Part shown: piece by piece, positions 11,753 to 24,360 of the stretch
Layout: every line of letters begins with the position of its first letter
How positions within the stretch are numbered: position 1 is the first letter of the stretch
Assembly: GCA_013399015.1 (NCBI GenBank)
Contig: VWZX01010817.1
Span: 372,001-436,000, forward strand
Origin: Galbula dea
Lineage: Eukaryota > Chordata > Aves > Piciformes > Galbulidae
Reading direction: 5' to 3'
DNA: 64,000 bases
Program-made: the position numbers and the translations under genes
The notes under the pieces: model-generated
The model's input: only the letters and a program-made list of their open reading frames with translations
What the model was told of the DNA's origin: nothing
Databases searched by the model: none

Positions 11753-12475
11753 CTTGCAGAGCTTTTCTCTGATTTCTGTTTTAAACCCTTTACCTGAGAT
11801 ATGTATTTCTAACTGTGCTTGCTGCATTTTCTTCCAGTGGAGCCTACATTATTTCTTTAAAGGGGAGAAGTTCATATTGAGTCAAAATCAAAGACAAAAA
11901 CATAAAAGCCTTTATGTGCAGAAGAGGAGGGCAGCATTTTTTATATTCTTATTAACCTGCCTCTCTTGAGAAGCTTGTCACTGCCACAGCCACTCCAGAG
12001 AAAGAAAAGAAACTTTCAAAGTGGATATGGTAACTTCAATTAAAGGACAGGTCAGCTGCTAAGAATACTAAGGGGAATGATGGATCTCTTCAACTTCTTC
12101 CCACTTAATAGATTCTATAATATGCAGTGTTCTTGGCTTTGAAATTTTTATACATCTTGGGATTTCTTTTTTTTATCAAAATTAACTTCAGAGTTGAAGG
12201 GCTCCTGCTGTTCCTGCATGGTGGCTTTTCAATTAGTTGAAAGGAAGAAGAAAATAAGTAGTGGAAAATAGAAGAATAAATTAATTCTTTCTTATCAACT
12301 TACAAATCAAATCAACAAAACTTGAGAGTAGTGTCCTCATCTCATCCTGTTAGAGTTATTTCACTCAGAATAAAATATTAATTCTGGAAACTGCTATAAG
12401 GTCTTTAGTTTTCCCTTTTCCCTTTTCTACCAACTTTTTTTCCCCTGGAGTGACAGTATTATGTACTTATTAGGG
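11753..12475. other. Non-coding, no features recognised
   Basis: AT-rich sequence without exon-like or repeat-like structure, ending at the tRNA-headed element. Confidence 0.55.
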
Positions 12476-12546
12476 GAAGTGGTTGTCTAGTGGTTAGGAT
12501 TCACCACTCTCACCACTGGTGCCTGGGTTCAATTCCCGGTCAGGGA
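12476..12546 (+). pseudogene. tRNA-Glu(CTC)-derived pseudogene (SINE head)
   Basis: The D-arm, CTC anticodon loop, T-arm and 3' acceptor strand match eukaryotic tRNA-Glu over 71 bases without indels. Acceptor pairs 1-4 and most anticodon-stem pairs are lost, so a functional tRNA is unlikely. The A and B boxes could still allow Pol III transcription. Confidence 0.85.
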
Positions 12547-12621
12547 AGAATCCTGCTCTGGCAGGGGGGTTGGACTATGTGATCTTTTGAGGTCCCTTCC
12601 AACCCCTGACATTCTGTGATT
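12476..12621 (+). mobile_element. tRNA-Glu-headed, CR1-tailed SINE-like element
   Basis: The first 71 bases align without indels to a tRNA-Glu(CTC) gene. The A-box region (TCTAGTGGTTAGGATTC), the anticodon loop CTCTCAC, a B box GGTTCAATTCC and the 3' acceptor strand TCAGGGA are all present. The 5' acceptor strand and the anticodon stem no longer pair, so this is not a working tRNA gene. The head is fused directly to about 75 bp of CR1 3' end: CTGGCAGGGGGGTTGGACTA, then GGTCCCTTCCAACCCC and ATTCTGTGATT. A Pol III promoter head plus a LINE tail is the architecture of a SINE mobilised by CR1, as in the zebra finch TguSINE1, which has a different tRNA head. Whether this is a multicopy family or a single chimera cannot be seen from one window. 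No clear target-site duplication is visible. Confidence 0.8.
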
Positions 12622-15600
12622 ATTTTCACTACTCTGACCTACAAAGTGGAACAAACACTTGGCATTAGAGACATTTTTATTTCTTGTTCCTTGTTAAATT
12701 AAATAGAAAATTTTCACTACTCTGACCCACTTCCCACCTAACTATTTGCTCTATGTCTACTATGACACCAAAGCAAGGAGAAGTCTCCTACCTATAAATC
12801 AGATGTTGCATTCGTGGAGGTGTTGTAAATTTTTCCTCATAGAGAGAGATGGCAAAGTTTCTTCCCTATTTCAATGGATATCAGACTGGTTCTGCAGCTC
12901 TTGTTACAGAGATTTTATTTTTTCCTAGGAAGGGAAAATGATGGAGAAAAACCTAGTGTATTTCATGCTTTTCACTGGTTGTTGGTTGGTTTCAGTAGGA
13001 ATTGAAGGCCTTGACCCAAATGTTAGAAGCCCTCAATGGATCAGTTATTCCTGTATCACCTCTTCTCTGATTTGTGGAGCAGAAGTGGTGGAGTTCCCTG
13101 GGCAAAGCCACTTTTGACTCTGTAATTATCTTGTAGAGAAGAGAGTATTTTAAAGGCATTTTATAAGGTGAAATATTTTACTTATGGCAGAGTACGTAGC
13201 ATGCCCATAAAAAATATAAGCTTATTGTTTTCTTGTGCCCTGCACATACAACATCTCACCCTAGCAGAAGCAGAAAACATGTTCCATTGTTAATAATTCT
13301 ATGCCAGTCTCGTTACTTTAGGTGGTGCCTAGATCATGGGCAGTTTGGAATATCTTCAGTGAAGTGGAACAAACATTTTGAATTACGCAACAGTGACTTC
13401 TTGATATTTTTGCAGCATAACTGAATTTTTTTCCTCAAATAGGTAACAAGCCAAAGACTTCCAACCAAAAATGCTCACCATACAAATAAAACCCACAAGG
13501 TTTTGAGGGCACAATAGAATCAGCCCAAGAGGTTTGTGTTTTGTGAGGCAGGTATTCCACAGTAATCCTTGGAACACATGGGGAATTAACTATGCACTTG
13601 GACGATTCACTAATTAGGAGAGAAGTAGTGGTAGTGCTATTTTTCTTTCATTAGTCTGATGGTAAAAGACAGTGTGCAGGACAGTCTCATTCTGTGCAAA
13701 GGTGCTAGTGCTAGGTCTAGATTACTTGACAGGCTGGATAGGGTAAATTAATTTGGACTAGCTCTTTAGCTAATATAACTACTGGCAGTACCTGTGGTAG
13801 TGTTGTCACTGTAGTTTCCTGGGTAGGTACAGGTTTCTGTATCAACTGTTTTTAAAACATGAAGTGAAACCAGTTCAGAGAAGCTGGCTGCACTAGGGAT
13901 GTGGCCAGGGAATCTCTTTCAAGTACTGTTTTTAATTTATATGTGAGGTGGACAGGAGTTCAAAAGGGTGATTGCAGTCTCAACTGAACCTTTGAATAGA
14001 AGTGCCAGGAAGAATACTGGATGAGATTTCTTCGGTATTGTCTTTCTTACTTAAGAAAGTATCAAAGAAAGAAAAAAGGTCTGTATTGTTTACAGAAATT
14101 CTTCTTTATCTTGCCCTCACTGTTTTGAAGACAAAACCTGATCTGAAGCATAATCCAGAAAAATACTTCAAGAGGATTTGTTCATAAAGGTACAGTGCAT
14201 TGACATCAGCAGACTCTTATTATGACTGTCATGTTTCCTATCTTGAAGCCTCCTTCTAATCTTCTGGCAGTATTCAACTTCAGTGCTTTCTATTTTGATT
14301 GAATTAATTAGTGAAGTTTGGATGATTTTCCAATTCTGAAATGGTCAGATTTTTTTTTAACAGAATGTTTTTAAAGGTTAATTTTGCCCTAGTTAATAGC
14401 AAATAGGATATCTGACTGCATTTCTGGATTGTTTAAATGGAAAATACATTGCCCATTTGGAAGAAGATAAAATGGTAAATGAGAGCTATATTTATGTACT
14501 TATCTTGCCTGTCAGTTAATCTCCTGTTACTAGTCTTGAGCCTTTCAGGTTGCTATAGAAACTGCTACAGCCTCCAACTGTGCTTCCTCCAAGACTTAAT
14601 TGCATTCTGGGTTTCATATGCTCCCTATTAACCGCAGTACTGACAGGCACAAGCACATTGCAGAATGAGTTGAATTAAAGGTTCAGGATGATGTATGCAG
14701 TTTTAAATATTGTTTCCATATCCTTTTTCATATTTTCCTTTATCAGCTAGTTAAACTCTTCTGTAACATGCAGTGATATCACAGAGATGGGTTCACTATG
14801 TTCACTGTGACAGTATTTGACATTCTTCAATTTTCAATGCCATCAGAGTAGCTGCAAGCGTCAGTAGTCTTAGGGACTTCTCTTTTCCTTAGAGAAGTCA
14901 AATTATTCATGAACTACCTTAGCTTTGCTGAAGTTTTTCTGAGAATTTGCCTTAGTCTCTGTGAATGTAGATATGAAAATGGTATCTCAGTAGTAAAGGG
15001 AAGCTTGTACTGACTCAGTGCTCTTTATCACATGATTTTTGCTTAATTGGTGTGGGTCAAAGATAGGCAGTTATGCAGTCGGGCCTGGTTTTAGGTGGGA
15101 AATATCAATTCATCAAAGTAGAAATGAAGCATGGCTATATGCAGGGTTCAGGAAGAATTTTCTGGGAGATATTTATTATATCTTTGATAGAATTTCTCAG
15201 CAAAACTGAACTGAGAATGTGTCTCATTCAACTAGTACAACTAAATCTCAAAGATTTGCTTTCCCACACTCAAGTTCCCAGCATGATGATGCTGTCAGTG
15301 CAAATATATCATTCTTACTGGTGCAGTTCTGCTTTCAGTGAGCATGAACATCAGGAACCAATGGTTAACATCCTTTGTGTTCAACTGTTGTAAATTCAGA
15401 ACTTCATAATAAAAACAGCAATTACAACTCTTCTCATCTTGTGCAAAAAGAGGAGAGAAAATGTATCTCAACAAAAGGAAGATAGCAAGCAGAGTATTTC
15501 CATCTCCTCTTGAGCCCTGTCTCTGCTCTGCTTGAGCTTAGTGAGTAAGAGATGGGGAATAAACAGTCTCTGTGTACTGCTGCTCTTGAACCTGTATGTT

Positions 15601-16471
15601 TCCATAATTCCATCAATGCTGCCCAAAGAGGTATTTCTATGCTCATTAGAAGCATCAGAGACACCACAACTCGTGAATGGACAAAGTCAGACTCATGGTA
15701 AGAAATAGCAAAAAGAGAATTTCACCAAAAATTTTCAACAACTTGAAAACCTTTCTGTACTTTAGGTCATGCTTTTAGATACTGAACATCTAAAGACCCA
15801 TTACAACTTCTAAAATTTTCATCTATCCTTTAAAATTTGACTATTTGTGCTGATGTTTTTCTTGTGGTTCACTCTTTGTGTGGGGGTTTTTTCCCTCCCT
15901 TTTTGTAATTTGCTGTACGTACTGCATTGCTCGAATTATGTATTGATGGTCCCTTTTAAAAATCTTTGTAATTAAGTTAAGTAAGCCAAGGTTGCTTTTC
16001 TGACCTCAGCTTTACTGCTAATATCTCTCTGAATGTGTGGATTTTTTTTGTTCTTTTTTGTCTTTTAACAAGAAAAGATAATTAGGGAAGGAAGAACTTG
16101 TAACAATATTGTCAGAATTAGTCTGAGAGTGTAGACGTTTTTGCAGCATTTTTTTCCACATTTTTTTCCACTTTTTTTTCTCAGATCCTTTTTCATTAGC
16201 TACCTATTTTACACTTCATGCCACAATGCAGTCTGTGCACTTCCTCTCTCAGAAATTAAATCTCTTCCACAACTTCTCAGCTTTCCTTTTTAGCTGCTCT
16301 GTGAGCTTGTATCTTAAAGACAGTTGGATTTCTCTGCCACCTCTGACTCAAGTTACATTTCCTGGATTGCCCTACAAAATGTCAGCATTTATTCTAAAAG
16401 TCTCTGTGTGCTGGAGACCTTCCTCAAACATCCTAAAAACACTTACTTTGGGATAGGATTCATTCCTGTGC
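12622..16471. other. Non-coding stretch with minor internal repeats
   Basis: A 17-bp direct repeat (TTTTCACTACTCTGACC at 12,623 and 12,711) and a 12-bp tandem array at 16,147-16,180 are the only structures noticed. Open frames here (for example 15,073-15,393) have no family resemblance. Confidence 0.55.
16147..16180 (+). repeat. 12-bp tandem repeat, about 2.8 units
   Basis: The unit CATTTTTTTCCA is present twice, followed by a diverged third copy. It is a minor pyrimidine-rich tandem repeat. Confidence 0.8.
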
Positions 16472-16535
16472 ATAGATAGGAGTTGGACTCGATGATCCAT
16501 GTGGATCCCTTCCAACTTGGGACATTCTATAATTT
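16472..16535 (+). mobile_element. CR1 LINE 3'-terminal fragment
   Basis: Only the last 60-65 bp of a CR1 remain: GGAGTTGGACTCGATGATCC, then GGATCCCTTCCAACTTGGGA and ATTCTATAAT. The CTTGGGA/ATTCTAT ending differs from the ATTCTGTG-ending copies nearby and resembles the subfamily of the minus-strand copy at 35,816. Confidence 0.85.
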
Positions 16536-17149
16536 GGATTTGAGTATATAAAATAAGCATTGTGTGTTGGCTACTTGTCATTCTTGAGAAGTGAGGTAGT
16601 TGCTATGTCTCCAAGTTGTCTGTCTGCTTGAGCTATTTTCCAGGCAGTGACAGCACTTCATTTACAGAAAGCACTGCTTGCAGTATCTCCATAGGTGTCC
16701 AGAACAAAGACTTTGCTGATCAACTGGACAGCCCAAAGTGTGAGCATGTGGAGGGCTTGGCACTGGTTACATGCAGTTCCTAGCAATCTTAGTAAAGGGG
16801 AAAGACACATTAAAAGTCTGAGAGTGCCAATAACAGGTTGTTTTACTCTACTGTAGAATATAGTGAGAAATATCTTTTTCACAAGGCATAATTTCTTATG
16901 ATTTCTGTGAGATGACTGTTTTTAGCTGTTCTTATAGTTGATGGGAGGCTGTTCTATAGGCACGTGGTATCTTTAGAGTGTAGGTAACTGGATGTTTAGG
17001 GTACCTCTGGAGCCACTGATATGCTCATGTAGTTCTGAATGCAGCACTTTCCTGCAGAGAGGCACTTACCATTGTACTTTGCTTCTCATACCTTGCCAAA
17101 ATCTGTCTTCAGGTACCTATTTTTCATTCTATTCAGGTACCTATTGTTC
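16536..17149. other. Non-coding, small duplication at the end
   Basis: No gene is seen. The segment CAGGTACCTATT occurs at 17,110 and again at 17,134, a 24-bp local duplication next to the CR1 start. Confidence 0.55.
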
Positions 17150-17480
17150 ATAGTGACAGAACAAGAGGAAATGGTCTGAAGTTGCAGCAGGGGAGGTTTA
17201 GAGCAGATGTTGGGAAGAAATTCTTTACAGAGAGAGTGGTGAGGCACTGGAACAGCCTTCCCACAGAGGTGGTTGAGTCACCATCCCTGGAGGTGTTTAA
17301 GGATCATGTAGACATGGTCCTTCAGGACATGCTCTAGCATGTTAATGGTTGTTGCTGATTGGTGGTGTGTTGGAGTTGTGGGGGTTTTTTTATTGTTTGT
17401 TTGTTTATTTTCTCCTTCGGTTGGACTCGGTGATCTCAATAGGTCCTTTTCAACCATGAGTCATCTGTGAATCTCTGAAT
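17150..17480 (+). mobile_element. CR1 LINE 3' fragment with internal T-rich insert
   Basis: CR1 hallmarks are ACAAGAGGAAATGG, a block ending AAATTCTTTACAGAGAGAG, GGCACTGGAACAGCCTTCCC, CCATCCCTGGAGGTGTTTAA, and the 3' UTR core GGTTGGACTCGGTGATCTCA with CAACCATGAGTCATCTGTGA. Between about 17,374 and 17,417 a T/G-rich block interrupts the 3' UTR. It could be a microsatellite expansion or a small secondary insertion. The ORF2 remnant is short and the element is inactive. Confidence 0.92.
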
Positions 17481-20400
17481 CCTTCCTTCCCTTCCTCATC
17501 CTGTGAAGGAAAATGGTCTCACAACCAGTTCTTGTGTACTACCCAGAGGAAGCAAAGAATAGGGATGTTTCTCCTTCAGAGCCTTTGTGCTTTCCTTCTT
17601 GTTTATTGGGCCAGATGTAATGCTACTCTGGGATGTTTGTGTTGGAAGCCTTGCTGATCTAGGAACAGGGAAGATGGATCATGCAGGGTGCTGACAGAAG
17701 TCAGGGAGAGATCTGAGCCAAGCTGCTTAGTGGACAGCAGAAAGATTAAACCTTATAACTTATGCCTTTATGCTTTGATTTCTTCTTTTTTTCTTCAGTA
17801 TAGGCAAAGAAAAGAACGAGTGAAACTTGTCCATAAAGAGAACTTTGGATAAGAAGGGATACTGCTGAAATAGTTTGTACATATCTGAGGGAAATAGCCC
17901 CACTGAAATAAGGAGAAGCACTGAGAATGAGGTCCACAGGTAGGAACAGGCCATTCAGCAGATCTGTTCTTGAATTCTGTGTCACTTTTGTTCAGTGCAC
18001 TAAATCCAACTTATTTCTGCTACACAGAGCAAGTTGGAAGATAACCCTAATAAAATAAGGGTGGAATGTAGGCTCTGTAGGGCTAGACTTTTAAAATTCT
18101 TGAAATACAGACCTAATAATTCCTTCCAATATGATTTCTGTCTCTTTACCCCTTATTTATGTCTCCAGAGTCAATCCCCAGTGAAATTTCTATTTTCTGT
18201 CCTGACCTTACTCACTTCAGTGGCCACTTAGCAGAAAGGTTTCACCTATGTGTTAACTAAATTTGTCACTTGGTATATCCTTGCAAGGCATGCCATGGAT
18301 ATGAGCAGGGACGCTATTAATATCTCTTACGTAAACAGAACCCATTCTATTTGGTACTTCAACTAATGAAACACTGTGGGAACAAGACAGTCAGAAACTT
18401 GGGAATTACTCTACAAGGAAGAATCTTAGTGTTTCTTGGCAAAAGCTGCTTTAAACTCTAGGCTTGCTTGGTGAGAGCCAACACTAACAAGATCTTACTC
18501 TGGACAGCAGTTCAAATAAATAGACACTGGATTTTTCTGCCTCTCGTGGAAAGTTGACACACAGAAATCCAAAGGTTTATTTCATAGAAGGCTTAATTTT
18601 GATTTGGTTGCAGCCAGATACTCAATTTTGGGGAGAAGGTCTAATGAAAGAAAATAGGAGTTGTAGTCCCAAATGTGGACTTATGGAAAACTCTTTTCCT
18701 TTTTTACTTCTAAATGCTGACAGAATGGAAATGCTTTTTCTCAATTCTTTGTCTGTCAATTTCCTTAAAATAAAAAGACAAACCCAGAAGACATGAGGTG
18801 ACTGAGATGATTACTGAGCATCCATAGATAAATTTCTAGCATCTGTTACTATCAAATTTTTATTCAAATAGCCATCAGAGAAGCAGAGTTGTCGTATATG
18901 ATCATACATAGACTACCTTTTGAGGGGGGGGGGTTGTTGGAGATGGCTGTAATGGAGACATTAGGTGTCATTAGATTTACAAATATAATTAGTGTAAAGC
19001 CCTTTAGTTTTTTTCTTGTACACTTATATTGAATGAGTGTATTAGCTGAGAGGTTGTGGCTGGAAGGTCAGTATCTCCAGTGCTGTGGTGTACCATGCAG
19101 ATGAGCCCACACCCTCATGCATCCATCTGCCTAGTACTTCCCTTATGCACACTGATGGAGTCTCTTCCCCAGCACCTTCTTGGCTGGGCTGAACACTAAT
19201 AGCTCTGTGAATGTGATATTAGCACCTTAGTTTGTGTCTGTTAAACTAAAACCAGCATGTATGCTATTTGATGCTGTTGTTTTGTCTCAGGAGAGGCTAC
19301 TTTGAAGGTCTCTTCATATTCTTAAGGCTGCTTCTGCCTGTGTTTTATTTCAGTATAATGGTAACATCTTCAGAGATAAGCATGAGGAAAAGATGAATGA
19401 TCTTGTTTATTCTCAGGTTATTGTTGTTTGTTCTCCCTAGACTGGAAGATAGAGTTACAAATTTCAGGATGCAATCTTGCATACTAACACGGCTACAGAT
19501 CTGGCAGGAACTGATGCAGGGTAGGAGAGGAGAGAGTAGGATTCTGCCTTAAATCATTCTCCTCTGTGCATTGTTTTACTTCCCTCATGAATTGCTACCT
19601 TGAGCCCTCTCTTTCTGTTTTAATAAAATGATCAACTATGAATTTCAAACTCATGGGAAAAAATGTGACCAGCAGCCTGTTTCTCTTGGCTTCTATTTTC
19701 TAATTGCCAGTTCACAATATATTTTTAGATTATCAGTGGAAATGTTAATAAGAATGTTAATAGGAATCACTACTTAATGCATTGACCTACACAATTAGCC
19801 TTCAAATAAATCAGGATAACTACTCAATCTTTTATATTCAGTACATGCTGCAAGTTTATGTGCAACAAGGTCATTTGTTAAGATATATACAAATACAACA
19901 GTAAAGGAGATATTAATCACTAGAGCAAAAGTGAAGGAAATTAATACCATATGTGCTGCAGCAGTGACAGAAAGGAGCCATTTATTCCCAAGTCCAAAAG
20001 TAAATTTATAACTCTCTATTTGAACTGGTTTTTCTGGATCCAAACATAATAAAATGTGACCCATATTTTGTTAACTGCTCAGACTAGCACCTGACTATCT
20101 GAAAATATTTCTGAGCTCTTGGAAAAGCCTAATGGGATCTGAGAAGGGACAAAAAAGCACAAAGAAAATGTCAATAATAAACCTATTAAAAAGCAAAAAA
20201 TATTAAATAATTGAGAAAATATTTAAATTAAGAAATAGACTCGATTACCATTTCCTGGGAATGTGCACTGCAGAAGGAAATAGAAGGTAATTATTCTAAG
20301 AACACCTGTGGTAAAATCTTTAATTATAATAATTCAGATAGAAGTTAATTAAAAGCACATCTTTAATATAGCACTATGGTTTTCCCTACATGGCACCATC

Positions 20401-21957
20401 TGGGACTGACTCTTCTGCCCTCTCTGTTATTTAACTTAAATCATAACAAACAGCTGTGAATATAGTTCTAATTTTCTCTTTTAAGCTGTTCTGTGTGTGT
20501 TCCAAGAGGGTGTTGTGCAGAAGGGTGTAATCCTTGATTTTTGCAAAAAAAGAAATAGTCTCTCTCCCTCTTTATGATCCACAAAAGAAGTTACAAGAGT
20601 AACTGCAAGATTTGAGTTGATGTGTTTCTTGGGAGCTAAATTTAGCCATGTTCCCTTTCTGCTCCTGTTTTTCACCACCGAGCAGGGCCAGTGTGCTGGG
20701 AAGTATCAATATTCCTGTTGATTATCAATCTTCTGAGACAAGTTGCTCTGGAAGCTGCTGGTCTGGCACTGTACTCAGAACAGCTGCCAAATTGCACCCC
20801 GCCTGAGCTCTGTGGGGTGTGATGTTTGACCATGGAAATAATGTAAGGAAATAGGAGATGGGGAGTGAGATCTAAATGCAGCCATGCAGTTGAAGTCTCG
20901 TGACGAAGGTAGTGTTTTAAATGCCCAGCAGGTTAAAACTGCTTTTCTTTATTGAAGGAACTTTGATAGCATTGTCTATCTGCATGGGGAGCACTGGTAG
21001 ACTCCCACGGCATTTTGGTAGTTAAATGTGGCATATGAGAGAGAGCAGAGAAGGAGTTTTAGAGTTTCTCAAAGGTGGAAAAGTTGCCAGACATTGCAAT
21101 GCCTTGCAAAATCTGTGCAAAATCTCCTATCCCAGGCACTTTTATGCATATGAAGTCTACTCCCAAATAATATGTGATTTTTAAAAAAAAAAATTTTATT
21201 TTTGGAAACAATTCACTTTGTTTCCAAAGCATTTTTATGTCTCTTGCCCAAACTAGACTGCACTAGATTATTGCTTACTATTGCTTAACATTTCATTTAG
21301 TCACAGGCTTTCCAAATTAGAGTTTGGTTTATGATGTTCAAAACCAAATCAGTCCCATGTTTCTGGGACCAGACTAGTAATGAAATAGATCCTTCTTCTG
21401 CTCCTTGCCCCCCAAAAGTCAGTTCCGTTATGCTAACGAGCACAATAAGACAAATCAATTCTGAAGCATAGAGGTGAGATTTTAGCAAGAACTTTTGAAA
21501 AGAGACTAAAGGGGAAGTGTTAGAATTCCTGAGTCTTCAAAATATTTGTCTAGCTTGCATGCAGTGTGCCAAACCAATTGTGTCCTGTGAGGCCATGTGT
21601 CAGCTGAAATTTGAGGTAGGTAGTAAGCTGACTTTCACACCAGCTTGAACACTAACTGAAGAGGACAAACACTTCCTCCCTCTTCACTGTTTATTAGGAA
21701 GCTATCGTGCAGCAAGCATTTGGAAGCTTCTCATTACATGTCTATGGAGAGCTAGAGGTGCTAGGATGAGGCAATTAATGAATCTTACTGGGGAAAGTAA
21801 ATGCCCAAAAGATGCTTTCTGAGCATTACCCTGAAGTGGCACTGCAGGTCCAAGTTCAGGCAGCAAGGAAGGACCCAGGCTAGAGAACTGAGGATTTAAC
21901 ATGTGTCAAACACAAGAAGAAAAAAATATTGTATATACATTTGATCAGGGTAATTAT
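17481..21957. other. Non-coding 4.5-kb stretch
   Basis: No repeat family or exon is recognised. A ten-G run lies at 18,924-18,933. An 89-codon minus-strand open frame (19,795-20,064) encodes a hydrophobic stretch but has no family match I recognise. AT-rich sequence with several TAAT/ATTA cores spans about 20,190-20,360. Confidence 0.55.
18924..18933. repeat. Ten-G homopolymer
   Basis: Uninterrupted G10 run; low complexity only. Confidence 0.9.
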
Positions 21958-22205
21958 CACAGAATCATTAAGAAAGACCTCCAAGATCATCAAGTCCAAC
22001 CATCAACCCATCACTACCATACCACTAAACCATGTCCCTAAGAACCTCATCTGTACATTGTTTAAACATCTCCAGGGACGGTGACTGCACCACTTTGCTG
22101 GGCAGCCTGTGCCAATGCCTAACAACTCTTTCAGGGAAAGAATTTTTTCCTGATATTCAATCTAAACCTTCTCTGGTGCAATTTGAGGCCATTTCTTCTT
22201 GTGCA
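21958..22205 (-). mobile_element. CR1 LINE 3' fragment, antisense strand
   Basis: Read on the minus strand this is the usual order of ORF2 end and 3' UTR. On the plus strand it begins CACAGAATCATTAAGAAAG, then ATCATCAAGTCCAACCATCA, CATGTCCCTAAGAACCTCAT, CCAGGGACGGTGACTGCACC, GGGCAGCCTGTGCCAATGCC and a truncated 5' end at TTGAGGCCATTTCTTCTTGT. Single-base indels break the ORF. It is the only antisense copy among those before 30 kb. Confidence 0.93.
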
Positions 22206-24360
22206 TTTTTTAGGAGTTTAGCATATATCATCCTGCCTGCATGCATCAGTGTAAAGAAATGCTAAATTTACAGTTAGATCAGTTCTAAAGGTTGCTTATT
22301 AATGCAGTGGATGATGCCTGATGTCTGGTTTTTAACAACTCTTTTAGTGAGGCTTTTAAAGTTGAAAGTGTTTCTGTTGAATGAAAGAATATTCTAAAAT
22401 CTTGGCATGTATGTTTTCACAAACTACCTACCTAATTAAAAATAACAATATACCATGAAATTGTTATCACCTGAGATAAAATCAGGCTGCAGCAAATTAG
22501 TACCTTTTATAGCTCCAGAAAAGCTAGTCTTATCTTTTCTGGTCTTAGAATCAGAGACAAAATACAGTCAAAATCTGAAATCTCTGCTCCTTCTAATTTC
22601 TAGTATTCTGTACAGAATATCCCCCTAATAAATTTTGAGATTAGAGCTAAAGACTCAGCTGATTGTGACAGTGAGTTCTAGCTCCATTTCAAGATATCTT
22701 TGCACTAATCTGTTTCTTTCAAAGTTTTATTTTTGTAAAATTCTATTTTTCAAGTTTGATTGTATTCCTTATGGGTAAAATCATGGACAACTGCTCAAAA
22801 TCTCCTAGATTCTGTTATAAAGGTGCATTCTCAATAGTAAATGGCACAATAACATCATATCCTGATTAAAATGCAGCTAGAATATTGCAGCTGAGTAGTA
22901 AAGGACACAGGTTACAGCTGTAAGATATACCTCACTTTCATATTAAAATAATTCAGTGCAAAAAATCTTGATGAAGCAGGTGTTATTACCATGGCTGATT
23001 TATTTAGTACATCCTTGAGACTATCTGAACTCAGATTACTAAATGGCTATTGAACATAATAAAGAAATAGCTTTGAGAGTAGTAAAACTAAATATCTGCG
23101 ACAGTATTATTGGGTGTTACAGTAAAAAAATACATAGAGAAGTGATTCCTGTATAATGCATACTTGGAGAAGAATACATAAATCCAAAAGAAAAAGAAGT
23201 ATGTGAATAGATATACTTTTGAGCTCTGTTTATGTTTTAAATGCAAATTCTACCTCCTTGTTCTCGGAAGTGTCAAAATACCTGGAGAGTAGCTGAACTA
23301 AACAGTGCCAGATATTGACTGAGGTGTACTGTACTGTACCCATTTTATTTTCTCCCTGTAGCAGATGATGTCTCAAATATTATGTTTTAACAAATTATCA
23401 GAGAGGTTTGCTCACAGCATTCAGAGGTGTGTGCAACCTTTCTGTGAGACTGTTCTATATTCTCTCCCAACAGGGTTCTTACGATTACTTTAAGAGGAGC
23501 TCAGAAAAATAGTTACAGCAAAGTTTAGCAGAACAAATTCAAGGCATTGTGTCCAAAACACTGTGGAGAAGATGATGGGTTACAAGGGTGTGCATTTTAA
23601 AAAACTATTGCATTATTTTTAAATACTCCTGCCACTGGAAAGGATGAGTTTGGGGCTACCATTTGGATTTTTTGTATTAACAGATTCTGGAGAAATGTAT
23701 CCTTAATGGCAGTATTCAAAGGAATAGCATGTTCTCTGCTGGCCTTCTGCTGCATTGTCAGAAAAGGGAGAGGCTTCTTGGGAAAAGGTGCATGGATGAA
23801 GAACACTTTTACATAGGGCCAGTGGTGGGAAACATGCAGAACTGTTGAAGGTAGACCCTTTCATTTGCAACAAACTCCCTTGAAGCTCTCAAGAATTGAA
23901 AATCCTAACACCTTTTAAAATTTCTTTCTTTGGAATTAGGGGTGGATAAAGTCATTAGCATATAACCTTCAGAACAAAAATTACCCCTTATAGTACTTAC
24001 TAAGTGACTTTCATTTTCCAGGGAGCTTAGACATTTTACTTGGTTTATAAAACTTGTAGTGTGAAAGTTTTATAATTTACTCCCTCAATGTACTGATTGA
24101 AATTAATCTTTTGCATTGTAGTTTTATACTTAAAATAGCCTAAGGTGCTGTCAAACAAATGACTTCTCTTTGGCATATTTTACCCTCCACTCAAATGCAG
24201 TGTGCAATATCTTTGCAAAGCATCCCACAATGGTTTAGCTATTAGTGGCAGAAGTCCAAAAATCTAGAGCCAAAGACTAATTTTAAAATGTAAAGAAAAA
24301 AAAAAAAGAAAATTCAGTGTTTGTGTGTCTTTGTCAGATACTCAATGTTATTAATTTTTT
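22206..24360. other. Non-coding, no features recognised
   Basis: AT-rich sequence without exon-like or repeat-like signals. A run of about 13 A occurs at 24,296-24,308. Confidence 0.55.

Noticed and set aside
12476..12546. Functional tRNA-Glu gene
   Set aside because: Acceptor pairs 1-4 and most of the anticodon stem are destroyed, and the sequence continues directly into a CR1 tail.
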